A stretch of DNA of 64,000 bases from Datnioides undecimradiatus (lineage: Eukaryota; Chordata; Actinopteri; Lobotiformes; Datnioididae). Location of the stretch: NCBI GenBank assembly GCA_008933995.1, contig WARS01000052.1, positions 4,526,001 to 4,590,000 of the forward strand. Direction: 5' to 3'. The notes under the pieces are model-generated. The model saw nothing but the letters and a program-made list of their open reading frames with translations, ran no database searches and was not told the DNA's origin. The translations under genes were made by a program, and so were the position numbers. Positions 11,827-24,661 of this stretch are shown one piece after another; the first letter of the stretch is position 1; every line of letters starts with the position of its first letter.

Positions 11827-11910
11827 CAGGTTTTACTATCATCTGCTTTGAACCCTGCTTCTCACATGTCGTCACCTGGCCTTTCGCAGAGGACACAGAC
11901 CTCTTATCTA

Positions 11911-11911
<1 letters not shown>

Positions 11912-11955
<44 letters not shown>
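11912..11955. repeat. (AC)n microsatellite
   Basis: About 21 AC units, 86 nt from the compound array at 11752-11825. The two arrays are separated by unique sequence that includes a ctcttatctaga stretch. Confidence 0.92.
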
Positions 11956-11959
<4 letters not shown>

Positions 11960-14478
11960 AGAGTAATAACTCTAGCCTCATTTCGTTTCCTGACCTTTTA
12001 GGGTTTTGCTAACTAGTAATGATAGTGCTAGAGGAAACTGAAATTTGCCTGCTGCTGGATCTCATCATATTTGTCAAGCTCCTGCTCTGTTGGCATAAGA
12101 CATCAGTCTGGCTGGGTGGTGGGAGGTTGACTCACACACCATATGTGTATGTCTGCATGTGAGAGGGAGAGAAGTGGACTAAAAGAGGATGTATATTTAT
12201 GCAAACAGAGTGGACAAAATAACAGAAATCCCCCCAAAATGTGCCAATGCCATGTGTCTGATCAGGACAACAGCCAGCTTTTTGTGATTTCTGTTTTATT
12301 AAACATCATTTTAAACATACGGTTTGAGTTAGGGTTGATTTTTCCCCCCCGATGCAGGCATTAAAGGTGTGACTGACTAATTAAACAAGAAAATGTATTT
12401 TGACCTGTTAGCACATTAATAGCAACGCAGATAAAACCTCTACATGCTCTTTCTGCTAGATAAGCGCGGAGTTAATCATGCTCTGCTGGTTTGGAGAGAA
12501 CACAGAGCTGACTCCACCCTGTCTGATGATGTTATACTGAAGATTTCAAGGCCCCCTCACACAAGTGGGCAAAACATGTTTCCATTCCCACTGGTGGAAG
12601 GTGGGTTTGATTCTCTACATCTCTCTTCATGGTTTTGACGAGCCAATTGATTCTCAAACGCGTGTAGGAGGTGGAGACGGGCTGAAAGAGTTTCCTTTCT
12701 CTTTGAGTTTCTCGTGTTGTCGTGTTTCCATTATTTAAGTCCTGTGTATGTGTGCGTGTGAGCGGCTGTGATTCTGAGATCAAAGCATGAGAGCGTGGTC
12801 AGCTGTCACAAAGCCGCTCAGACACTAGCTATAGAATCTATAGAAATGTCTAAAACAAAGGCTGACCTTGACTGAAAGCATAATAAAAATCATCTCCTCA
12901 AACACATCTCTAGATTTGTTCGGCCACAATCTGCCTTAATGGTTAACTGCATCAAGAGATGATGCTACAATTTGAAGGAGGATAAGTAAATATTTACAAA
13001 CAAAGCAGCTGCTTTCTTAACGGACTCACTATTGATACTAAATGATTAACTGAGTTTCAGGTACTGATTCACCCCAAACGACCCACCTCAAAAAAATCAG
13101 TGTCTTGGATTTGGGAAATGAACTCTTTCATTTACAATCTCTTTTACTTCCAGGCCGTAGTCTGGGGACTCTCTTTCATTAGGGCACCGTATGCACACAC
13201 TAATAAAGCACCACATACTGGCAGGGCTCCACGCTGATTTGTTTCCTCCAAGGAATCCACGAGCATGATTCTGTGATGGTAATTAAATAAACCCATCCCA
13301 ATTTTCAATCTCAACTTTCCCATGTGCTCCTCTTTTGCTTTTATTAGCTTGAATGTATTTTTAGGAGCACACGGGTGTTGCCGGGTGACAATCCTCTTAA
13401 CTCCAACTTCAGACTTTTCATTATAGTGCTGTGGCTTTCGAGAGCCAAATTCAGAAAGAGCAAACACAAATGAGGCACTCTATGTCTATGAAACCTTGGC
13501 ATGGTGTTGCAAAAATAAATATGTAGCAATCAAGTCTCGAGCTCTCTGAGCAGTTTCTAAATAATGAATGAAACTGAATTTGCATTATTGCGGAAAATTT
13601 AAATGTAAGTACACTTTGCATGTTCATAAGTTAGCTGAAAATATTTCTTATTTTATGCATGTGTTGTCATCGTATGCAAAACTGGCACAGCAACTCTGCC
13701 ACGCCAAGTGGCAAACAAACAACAGGAGGGAAAATGGGGAACGGTACAAAGCTGCTGTGCAATTCTTTTCTTCACAAAAAGATTTAGAGGGAATTCATGC
13801 AGAAGTTTTTAGAGACTCCGGAGAAGAGAAGCAACATGAAGCGATACTGTCCACAGACAACCAAAATATCCTTTGAAGTCCTTGTGACTTTGATCAGGCT
13901 GACAAATCCTCCTTTAAAGTAGGACTGGGCGTCTATATGCCTCCAGGCTTTGTTTGGTGTAATGTTACTTCCCCGATGTAGAGCTACATAAATATATACA
14001 TATATAGTCAAGAAACTCTATTCAGGGATACATTTTCAGTCCATTTGATATGTTTTGCTATTACTGACTTTGGTGACATGAAATTGTGACAGTCATCTGC
14101 TTTTCTCCTGGTATCTACTCGTGAGCCGTCGGTTCACGGGTTTAGGTAGTGCTAAAGGGTGTGATATGTATGATATGTATTTGGTATAAAAAGAAAAGTA
14201 ATATCAATTAAAAGTGTTCTGTTGTCCTGCAATCTGCTGCATACAAATATGTTTCAATGACATTTTACAACAGAAAAATATGTATCTGGCCTCCTAATGT
14301 ATTAGTTATTAGTCACTAGTATATAATTATCATTATTACCATTATGTACTGTTTATTTACAGTTCAATGATTAATAGCAAGTGAGCTGAAATGTTGTGTA
14401 ATACTAATAATATAATAAAGTGCACAATAAATGTTTGAGGATACACAAATTAATGAATCAATACATCATTAAGGCTTA

Positions 14479-15075
<597 letters not shown>

Positions 15076-15199
15076 CATCAACAGAGGTGAGCACCACTCT
15101 GGAGTGGTCATAGGCAATGACGTTTGCATAGCGATTCTTTGGCTTGTTGACTTCCATGTTGGAGTTCTCCCAGGTAAACTGCTGGCCTGGATCGATGGA
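15076..15199 (-). CDS. ptprf: ptprf exon: D1 N-terminal part with KNRY phosphotyrosine loop
   Basis: The 124-nt exon encodes [20 protein letters not shown], then [21 protein letters not shown] plus one base. [15 protein letters not shown] is the D1 phosphotyrosine-recognition loop, and its Tyr, needed to stack on substrate phosphotyrosine, is intact. It is phase 0 on entry and phase 1 on exit (GATG/GTAAGA). A run of more than 100 nt of mostly pyrimidine on the sense strand precedes its acceptor. Confidence 0.96.
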
Positions 15200-17040
15200 C
15201 TGTGAGAGAAAGGGCCAGAGACAAAAGAGACAGAAAAAAGAAGAGAGAGCGATTATGAGAGAGAGAGGACAGAGATGCAGACAGAAGGAAGGGGAAGAGA
15301 AGAAAACACAAGCACAAAAGGAGTGAGTGTTACATGGATGAAATGGAACAAGACAGGACGGTAGGGGAATAGGGCAAAATGACTCCGCCGTCTGCTGTCA
15401 TCCATTAAACTGCAGTATACTATCAACAACAAAACCTTTAAATGGAACATATACCAACATCATGTCTCTTGAAAAGTCACAATGGAGAGCTACAGGTGAG
15501 TGGTTATACACTGCGGAGGAGACTGTGCAGACTCCTGCTATTACAGTACTGCAATTACTGCTGGTGCATGAACAGGTTTGTTATTTGTATGATATCTGAA
15601 GCGCAGAAAGCTTCTGAAGAGGAAATGCAAAGGCGCTGGCGTTGGTGGTTTAAACCAGCCAACATATTCCTCCAATTTCTAAAGCCAACACTCTGGGAAC
15701 GCTCATTTTAGCTGGGAAATGAGTAAAGATTTTTGCTGAATCTTGCAGGCGACCACAAACACTCTCCCCACAGACGCTCCCTTCAGAAAGGTCCTATTGA
15801 ATTACCTAATTCTGAGAAGTCACATGCATGACTTCTTGCGGTAACCATGATTCCTTTTGTCCTCCTGTCATCTTTCTTTTCTCATCTTCTATTTCTGTTG
15901 CCTTTTCCCATCTTGTATTTTTGTTTCACCCTCTTCCTTTCAGCCCCCCTCTCTGTTTCTAACCCCCCCCTTACGTCATTTGTCTCTTGGGCTAAGACGA
16001 CAGTAGACTGCATACATATTGATCTGGGGAGATATGTGATGGCCTCCCATCTCTTGGCTCGATAATGTCACAGAGTCTCTTGTTATTCCGTATCGATCCC
16101 CCTCAGTTCACACCGGAACCATGTCTACTAATTCCCCAGACCTTTCGCCTCCCAAATCCAGCAGGAGTCAGAACGACACCTTCTAAATTCCTTCACTTAC
16201 TTAATGTTGCCATAGCAGTAATTTAATTATTAGAGGGTATTTCATGTCAGAACAGACAGCTGAAACACAATAATAATTATTGGATAATGGATAAAATAAA
16301 GGATGCAAGGTGATTCCCTGAGAGAGTGGAGATAAGGATCCTGGGCCATACAGCGATGAGCGAAATAGCACTTTTAAAAAGTGTTGCCTGGGTGTTAAGC
16401 GGCACACAAGTCAGCAGCGACAGGCCTTAATTTGCCAATTAAGATGTCGTTGGTTAATTTGGGATTCGCAGGTAGAGCTAATTGGCTTTGATGTCGTTAA
16501 AGGAAAGTGACATCTACACAGGTAAAAATATGATCTAAAAGCTCTGAACAAGCTAAGTTACGCAGAAGTTTATTTCCAGTGAAAGACATGTCGGCTATTT
16601 GTTTCTGAACAAGATATGAAAATATGAAGTGCTTATACGCAAAAAAGTCTTTCACTACATTTCCAAATTGCTCAGCAGCAAGAGTCATGTGAGTGTGGGT
16701 CTATTGCTGCTGATGAGCTCAGCACTGCCAATTTCTCTGTCCGTGCCCGCCAGTACGAAGAGAAAGAGTTCATTTGCAGTCAAAACATGTCACATCCATT
16801 TGAGAGCTCAGTGAACACAGCGGGCACACTAGACTGATGACAACCAGCAAACAAGTTAGTTAGAGATGCTAGAAAGAGGTGAGAAGCAAACGCCCAAGAT
16901 ATTCTCGCTGACACGCTGGAAATGCTTTCAAATGAACATAATGATGCTATGACGACTGCATCGTGATATTGCTTCCTGCGATAAAAAGACTTGTCAGGGG
17001 GGAGCTGCGGCACGCCTGATTGACAAATTCTGCTCATTAC

Positions 17041-17345
17041 TGCGCGTGCTCATTGCTCAGTGTGATGTGGACTGGCGTTGGTGGTAAAGGAAGTGTCAGG
17101 GCGCCTAAAACGTCAGGGAGAGGAAGTGGTGAAGCCTCTACAAAGTCTGTGCCTCGGGGTAAGGCGCGACGGGAGCAGCCGGCGAACGTGACTGTGACAA
17201 AGCGCCGTGAGCTCTGCCACAGTGTCCTGGTTGGCACAGAGATGGGCGACCATCTGCCGGGCCGCGGAGGGGGTCTTCCCTGGCTTGGAATGGTGCAGGG
17301 AGAGAACGGGGCCGGGCTGGTTGCCTGCAGTCGTACAAGGCACTT
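17041..17345. promoter_or_regulatory. CpG-island-like block inside the intron before D1
   Basis: By hand count there are about 21 CpG dinucleotides in the ~300 nt from 17041 to 17340, in sequence around 60% G+C, while the surrounding intron is A+T-rich and CpG-poor. No exon with homology is visible in it. It could be an intragenic promoter or enhancer; on the minus strand a start here would lead into the first D1 exon at 15199. No TATA or initiator motif is claimed. Confidence 0.35.
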
Positions 17346-18442
17346 CTCTGGCTTGATTCGTTTACACTAACTCAACAGGCCGGGAGGGCGATGTGCTGGA
17401 GAGGCTCTGAGCAACACAAGAAAGCACCTAATTGAGTGCAGATTTTTACCAAAGCCTAATTATCTCCCCAGTTAGCTGTTAATTTCACAGTGAAACAGAT
17501 AAAAAACTCAATTGAAATTACGTACTGTGTCATAAAATGTGCAACTTTGCATGGAAACATATAACAAATGTAAATTCAGCCTCCGTCTCATAGATTTAAC
17601 CATACTACTCACTTATTTATACAAAGGGACGCGACATAAGAAACACCACTCGGTATAACGCAGCACAATTCAGCTGCACCACAAACTACATCCCCCAAAA
17701 TTACCATAAAGTTGAATCGACACCTCTCTAAAACAAAAATTTAACAGTCTAACCTTCTTCCAGGAAGGATTTATTGCGTAGCTGTTGTATCAGAATGCAT
17801 TAGTTTCAGCTGGGAATGCTGCAATAATGAAAATGCATGGATAAAACCGGAGTCAATGAGGCCTATTCACATAAAACAAAATACAAAAACACTGTATTTT
17901 AACTTAAGTACCATACACGGTTTAAATGACTTTTTTCACATGGGCTACACCACTGTATGGATGACAGACCGGTTATATAAAGCCATGAAATAGATGATAT
18001 TGTCACATTAAACACTGGGCAGGCTGGAGCAGATCACGAAATGCTGGCTGAAGTTTGGCTCCTGGTGATGCTCGGGGAAAAGGTCACGAGGTGACCAAAA
18101 TAAATTTGTTGTTTCTTTTGGTGTGAAATTGCACTGAAAATTTCATGCTGTAGCAACATGTGCTGGTCGCAGGAAAACAGACAGGGACAATCACATAACC
18201 TTTTAGTGGGAGGGTAAAAAAAATAAAATAAAGAAAACAAAGACCTACAATCATTCGAACAGCCTCAGCGGATTCATCAGTGTGAGGAATAGAGCTGATT
18301 AGACAAAAGAGATCGAAAAATCGGAACAAATAAATAAAAGACGGCTCTTGTTTTTCTGTATGCAAGGATGCCTCTCCTTTTCATCTGGCCTTGCTTCATC
18401 CCCAAACCAACTATGTGCCACTTTAAATGCAAATTCGCTCGA

Positions 18443-18462
18443 TTTTTTTTTTTTTTTTTTTT
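18443..18462. repeat. T20 homopolymer
   Basis: Twenty consecutive T residues on the + strand (A20 in the sense pre-mRNA). No retrocopy body or target duplication was recognised next to it. Confidence 0.9.
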
Positions 18463-18837
18463 GAGGAAGAACACTGACAAGAGATAATCCCTCACCGAGT
18501 TGCATCGGAGAGACCTCCTGCAAAATAACATTCTTAGGGGAAACATCAAGACGCACGCAGATTGCTTAAGCAACTTGCCACCTGCTAGTTTTGTGAAAAA
18601 GCACCTCGCAGTATTTAATGTAAGTGTTGGTTTCCTGGCGGGATTGGTAATGGAGTTGTAAAAATGACTGAAGAATGCCTGAGAAAGAAGTCTTCCATAA
18701 TCCATTAGAATACATGCATATGGGATCAAAGAGGCATAAACATGAAACTTCCTCCAAGACACCATAACAAAGAAACACATTTATGCCGTTCAAAGAGAAG
18801 GAGACACTGATACAGCATTAGTGCATAACTCTCTTAC

Positions 18838-18935
18838 CTCGTACTCCTGTGAGAAGCGGAGGCCATCGTTGGCCTTCAGTCGCTCTATGTGGTCGGCCAG
18901 GTCAACAACGGGAATGGGCGGGTGCTCCCTCATTC
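18838..18935 (-). CDS. ptprf: ptprf exon: wedge helix preceding D1
   Basis: The 98-nt exon encodes [20 protein letters not shown] and [13 protein letters not shown], the helix-turn-helix wedge at the N-terminus of D1. It is nearly identical to LAR. In receptor phosphatases this wedge takes part in regulatory contacts. It enters in phase 1 and leaves in phase 0 (GAG/GTAAGA). The sense strand just upstream of its acceptor is pyrimidine-rich for about 55 nt. Confidence 0.95.
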
Positions 18936-19168
18936 CTGGGAGAGGAAGAGGATGGGAGAGGAAGAGGGGAGAAGAGAAACAAAAGAGTGAGATCTAGCTG
19001 CTCTTGCATCAGACGTTCACATCGACTTACACAGACACTGGTTGGACCACAGGGTGAGTGAAGCTGCCGGTGGGACCATGAGGTGGCTGTGTAACAGTGA
19101 GGAGAGTGCACTTTGTTCAACAATGCATGAAGAGAGGGAAAGACGTGAGACGAGAGAGGCAGAGAAAT

Positions 19169-19237
19169 AGAGAGAGAGAGAGAAGGAGGGAGAGAGAGAG
19201 AAGGAGGGAGAGAGGGAGAGAGAGAGAGAGAGAGAGG
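19169..19237. repeat. GA-rich imperfect tandem array
   Basis: GA runs punctuated by aaggaggg in a repeated unit of about 20 nt. The sense strand is a nearly pure pyrimidine tract, about 230-300 nt upstream of the wedge exon acceptor. Confidence 0.85.
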
Positions 19238-20038
19238 GCGCACAAGTTGAAACAGGCTGGTGACATTTGGTGACACTTGGTGATATTGTCATGCTAAGTG
19301 AGGAGGACAGAGGTGGGGCTGGCACGGCAATGCACATGAGTGACTGGGTGAGCATGCTCCTGGAAGGAAGCAGGAGGCAGACATCTCTCTGACTCCACAA
19401 CGCTCAATTGGTGGCAGAGGTGGGATCAGAGCAAGAACCCACAAGTCTCTACAAATCAGTCACACTGTCACTTCCCAGAGAGGAAAAAAATCTGACTGGT
19501 CACCAGCCAAAACTCATTTCTTTGAAAATCTCTTTCCCAACAATAGACTATCTTTCGGCCCAGCCTGGAGCGCTTGGGCTGGATTAATTTCAAACAACCC
19601 CCCTGCCGCTCTCTAGATTTCTCATCGCCGGGTTATTGGATGATTTATTGCTAATCTACCGACACAAATTCCCCCTGTGCCTGTGAACTTGGCAAGGCTC
19701 TGTGCTTAAACGGATTGCTGGGAACTTGCCTTATGTGTTAAAAGTTAACTGTATGCGCCGCATGAAGAAGCTCTAAAGTTATACAGGGAGCATCATTACC
19801 CTTACATACAGCCCTGAAGTCATGCAGAGATCAGAAAGACACTTTAAAGGTATACATATTAACATTAATGCCTTTGGCTCCGCGCATCTGTAAGGTCATG
19901 GGTCATGCTTTCAGATGAGCAACTGCTGCAAGCTCATTATTGCTGTAATGCTAATGGCTACTGGCTGGTAACTATGACCACAAGATGAGACCTGACCAAT
20001 TACACTAATTTAATACTACCACATAGAGGGACCTCAGC

Positions 20039-20107
20039 ATGTGTGTGTGTGTGGGTGTGTGTGGGTGCGTGTGGGTGCGTGTGGGTGCGTGTGCGTGTGT
20101 GTGCGCA
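20039..20107. repeat. Variant TG minisatellite (gtgtgggtgc units)
   Basis: TG repeats with a superimposed 10-nt unit gtgtgggtgc seen three to four times, then gtgcgtgtgtgtgcgc. Slippage-prone intronic sequence. Confidence 0.85.
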
Positions 20108-23100
20108 CACTTGTGTGTTTGCTTGTTCAGCCAGGTCTTTTACTGCCATGTTGTTTGGTAAATGGAGAGTGAAGCCGTAGATAACAAGATAATGTACAGC
20201 AAGCGTAACTGTCCGCACTGCTCAACTGTCCATGAAACCATCTAGTCCCCGTGCTTCCACACCAAAAAAGGTGTTGTGGGAAGTTCACTGCCAGGAGAGG
20301 ACATTGCTGCATCCTTGGAGCGCCAGAGGCTACAAGCTTGAGGGCTTGTGATGTCTGTCAGGATTGCAACGAGGGGAATGGGATCAGGAGTGAGAGAGAG
20401 AGAGGAAGAGAGGCTGCATGTGTGGGAAATACACAATAGGTGAGAGAGCAGACTAACTTGGAGTGTTGGGGCAGCGATGAGAGCTGGGACCTGTGGAGAG
20501 AGGAAAGTGAAGGAGGGAGGAAGAAGAACACTCAATCAATGGAGATGGCTCAGGATCACACCAGGGCCAAACAGTATCTGCAAATAACCTTTCAGGCTAG
20601 TCGGAGTGCGCAGCGGGTGGTGTTTGCCCTCTCAGGACAATTCAAGTAGTGTAGTTTACGCTGTTAAACAGAAGTGCATACAAAGCTTGACTTTAAAATA
20701 CTCCCCTCTGACTGCTCTGCAGAATAAAGGACCCCTGATGTTTTATCAAAAGTGTATCAGAAGAAACTTTTCATTTTATAACTTGTGTTATCGTCATACT
20801 TGTGGCCATCATTTTAACTGTAGTCAGCAAATTAACTACTGACATCTGGGAACAGGTTTGGGCAAGTGATCAGTTTGTAAACAAGTCAACATTTCAGCAT
20901 CTAAACCACTTAATGTGGGTTTACTATTCCCTCACTGCACAGGAAAAGGGTGTATGGCTAACATTTTGGGTAATAGCTTGACTTGAATTTTACAACTTAA
21001 AAGTTTTCATGAATTAAATAAGGACTTAAATAATAAAAGCCTTTTATAACTGTCTGACTGCTCATATTCTTTGGTCCACTGGAGCCATTATTTTTTTTTT
21101 TGCCAGATATCAGCAATTAATTGTGAGTTTAATCTTGTTAACACAGAAAAATGCCCAAAACTACAACTTTGGTTTTATGAAACCATGATTTCCCTTTAAA
21201 ATGCTCCTCTATGACTACTTATCTTAAGTTGCACTACTGTGTAAATGGCACTACATGCTTTATCTGAAGTGTCAAAAACAAGTGATTGCAGTTAAGTATT
21301 TGCAAATACTATCTGAGCCAGGTCTTCAAACGATAAACTAGGTCAGTTACTCATAAAATCACAAGCCTGCTGGAGCGCTAAGAGGTACAGCTGAGGTCTG
21401 TTTAACAAACCAACATGCTGGAGACATGAGCTGCAATCGGCTGGACCACTTAACAACAATCAGAATCAGAGAAGGAATGTTCACCTGCTGTGGGCGAATC
21501 AAAGAGAGACAGAGCAAGAGGACAGAGCAACGGGCTGTTCAATATTCACTCAGTTCAGCCCTGGAATCTCACACGTTTTCACAAGCTAGACGCAGCCTTG
21601 GTGATTTTTGATAATCACCGCTCTTGAAGAAAACAGCGAGGTGGAAAGGGAGAGAAAGGGAGATAAATGTTGACGTACAGAGAGAGAGGGAGAGGATGAC
21701 AGAGAGTGAGAGAAAGAAAGGGAGGGATAACCCTACAGGGGGAAATGGAAGACAAAAGAGGAAAGAGGTGGAGTGGGAGGATGGGAGAACAGGGCTCTTT
21801 TAGAGCGGCAGCACTGCTTAATTCCTCTGCAGGGGTTCAAAGGGGCTGTGTGTGTGTGAGTGTGCGTGTGCGAGAGTGTGTGTGTACGGCGAATGGGATC
21901 TTTAATAACCCGTGAGAAGGGATACACACATACACACACACGGAAAATACACAGAAGCACGCACAACTGCGCGTGCACCAGGGTTGACATTTTCTCTCAG
22001 CTCCATTGTTCCCTCCGCCTAGCTCACCTTCACATCAGAGGCAGCAGGACTCATTACCAGCTAGGGGGAATGAAAGGAGCTCATGGAGGGAGGAGGAGTG
22101 AGGACCGGGGGAGGAGGGAGGAGATCAGGAGGAAAAAGGAAGAAGGCTGATGCTGAGGCGGGCACCCTGACACCCCCCACATCACCGATGCAGCGCGTGG
22201 ATGGAATCTGAATTCACTCCACTGATACTGTCCAGAGCTGCATATGACGGCCAACATGATCTGGGGTTTCTTTTCTCTTATTGATCAATTTTTCTTTTTT
22301 TTTGAGAACTGGTCAGTTGTACACTCTGAGGATGAATAATAACATAACATGTATTTCATACAGAAACACCTGCTCCAAAGCACTAATAAACAACAGATCC
22401 ATCAACAGGAAAGAAGGCAGGCATTCAGTGCAGAAGGAGATTGCTTCTTGAAATGCTGTTTAGTTTAGCTGGGGAAAAAAAAAATCTTTCCAAAATGCAA
22501 TATCCACCATTTGAGGAAAAAGAGCGTGCAAATACAAGATATTAAGGAACATTATTAAAGGTATGAGTCAGCTTTAGATATTTCCCTTCAGTGTTGAAGA
22601 TAAGATCATCAAATGAGTTTCAGGGAGGATTTTCATTTTGGAAAGAAGCTCCTCATGAAGCGAAATATACTTTTTACTCATTTTTTATGAAAGAAATATT
22701 GACTCAACTCCTGATTAAAATTCACACACTTGGTGCTGTAAAGATGTCCACACAACACTTAACAAACTCGCCAAATACAACAAACTTTTTCAGTTTCCCA
22801 CTGAGCAGGCCCACGGCTTCAAGTTGTGGAAGCAAATATGGACGTCTTACATTATTCAAGGTCTGTTCAGTGTTATCGGAACCCAAACATGAGTGGATTT
22901 GGTGTTATATAGTCAGTACAAAGCATTTTAATCTTTACACACGTGACTTTGTAATCATAAAACTATCAAGTCAAGTCATCAACATGGAGATCTTTCCTAT
23001 CTCTACCACCCGTCCTATGTAAAACGAATGCATCACAAGTTCACTTCCCACAGGCTGAGGGAGAGCTGAGCAAAGTTAGCTACATGCCGCAAGTAGCTTC

Positions 23101-23130
23101 ATGCATGATTGTTATCCTGTGGTTAATTAC

Positions 23131-23243
23131 CTGGGGTCTGGTAGTTGAGTCGTCTCATCTCTACAGGGTCAGAGGAGTTCGCCAGCAGGGAGTCTTTCAC
23201 CCCACCTGAGTGCTCATCTTTGGGTAGGGGTGATGCCCGCTTC
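23131..23243 (-). CDS. ptprf: ptprf exon: cytoplasmic juxtamembrane segment
   Basis: The 113-nt exon encodes KKRASPLPKDEHSGGVKDSL through VEMRRLNYQTP. It matches the human LAR juxtamembrane stretch ending SSDPVEMRRLNYQTPG. It enters in phase 2 and leaves in phase 1. Mammals have an optional mini-exon insert in this cytoplasmic region; I looked at the flanking introns and could not recognise an equivalent. Confidence 0.94.
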
Positions 23244-24637
23244 CTGAGGTGTCAGAAACAGACAGTGAAGCGTTAACATCTTCATGCAAGGGAGCCACTA
23301 GAGCACTAATGTGACCATAGGTTTCTGGAAATGACAGGATGACTGGTACTGATGTTATGTCTATAAGGTTAGACTGAAGGAGATGCACACATTTTCACTG
23401 GGTTTCACACTCGGTAGGGCTAATGGTACTGTTGATGGTTCTCAAAACTAGTTCTGAGGACCAGCAAGTCAAGAGACAGTAGGTACCAGGGCATTACCCC
23501 CATTAGTTTGCCAACTGGAGTTTAATGTGTTTGAAGAAACGCCATCATTTTCCTGGAGTGGGCTAGGCTGGGTTTGTTTGCCGCTGGATAGGTGACAGCT
23601 GCTGTGTGGGTATGTGTACATGACTGTGTGTGTTTGTGCGTAGCAAAGATTTAAATGTGTGATTTTCGCTGCTGTGTGTGTGTGTGCTAACAACACATTG
23701 TGTTTACTGGCTTTCCAGATTGAGAGGAAAACAGGCGGATGCTGTAATTAGCTCATCAGCTGGGTGGCACAACACTGGGTAATTAGACCAGTTCGGCAGC
23801 ACCTGCGCTGCCAGGCCCTGTCTAGCTGAGGCTAGCATAGCACAGAACAGCACAGCTCGGACTGGCTCAGCTCAGTCGACCGTAGCTTTGTCCATCAGGC
23901 GGAGAGGGGAACAGAAAAAGCAGCCTGCCTGTATTCTAATGTTCAGACAGCCAGCATCTGTTGACATCCACACACAAACAGGCACACAGATGTACGCTTT
24001 CCCACCTCTCTCACTTTCACAACTACACACACTTGCACAGATACAGCTGCAGACACACAAGCCTTCTGAGTGCAAATGGAAATGGGCGGAAGGAAGCATC
24101 AGGGCGCCCTGTGGAAATTTCACATCTCATTGCACTCCATTTGCAAGTGGCGAGCGTGGATTTTAGGCAGGAGCAGGGCCTTCTGTTGAAGCCTGGCGTG
24201 GTGAGAATACATAAAGCTGGTGGTGCATACACGGCTTTAACCCGGTCCACCTCAGCCGCTGAGACTTGGGCCTCACCGCCACCTGTTATCTTATGCTGCA
24301 GGGGCTTAAGCTAATGCTAGCAGCGTGACGGCTAATCTATGACAAGCATCTTTTCCTCTCCAGCAGAGATCTGAGCCAGAGTGTATCCGGTTTTCCCAGA
24401 GATCACTGCTGGTGCTGGTCCTGGGCAAGGCTGGGCTGGGGGAGGGGTTGAAAGAGTTGGGCATCTGTGATCTGTTCTCCGCAACACACACCCCCAACCC
24501 CCATCTCTCCCTCTGACCCAATCAGATACCAATCTACATGACACTTTAGTGCTGGGCTAAAGTAAACATGGCAGCAATCTCAATGGAGTTATTCATCTCG
24601 GGCTCAAAGTGAGGGTTAAGACGTGTGAGAATGTAAG

Positions 24638-24661
24638 CACACACACACACACACGCACACA
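24638..24661. repeat. (CA)n microsatellite
   Basis: About eleven CA units, one interrupted by CG, in the juxtamembrane intron. Confidence 0.85.

Larger units (their letters stand above)
15200..18837. other. Intron between the wedge and D1
   Basis: 3638 nt. Begins with a purine-rich + strand run (to about 15310), holds the CpG-dense block near 17.05-17.35 kb and the T20 tract. Around 16430-16500 and 17415-17530 are segments with several TAATT/CAATTA cores. Confidence 0.8.
18936..23130. other. Intron between juxtamembrane and wedge exons
   Basis: 4195 nt. Purine-rich + strand runs at 18936-18990, 19130-19240, 21620-21790 and 22080-22150, plus the TG variant repeat near 20.05 kb. No exon seen. 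Confidence 0.8.

Noticed and set aside
18443-18462. T20 tract considered as the tail of a retrocopy or SINE
   Set aside because: No flanking element body, A/B-box-like promoter or target-site duplication was found.
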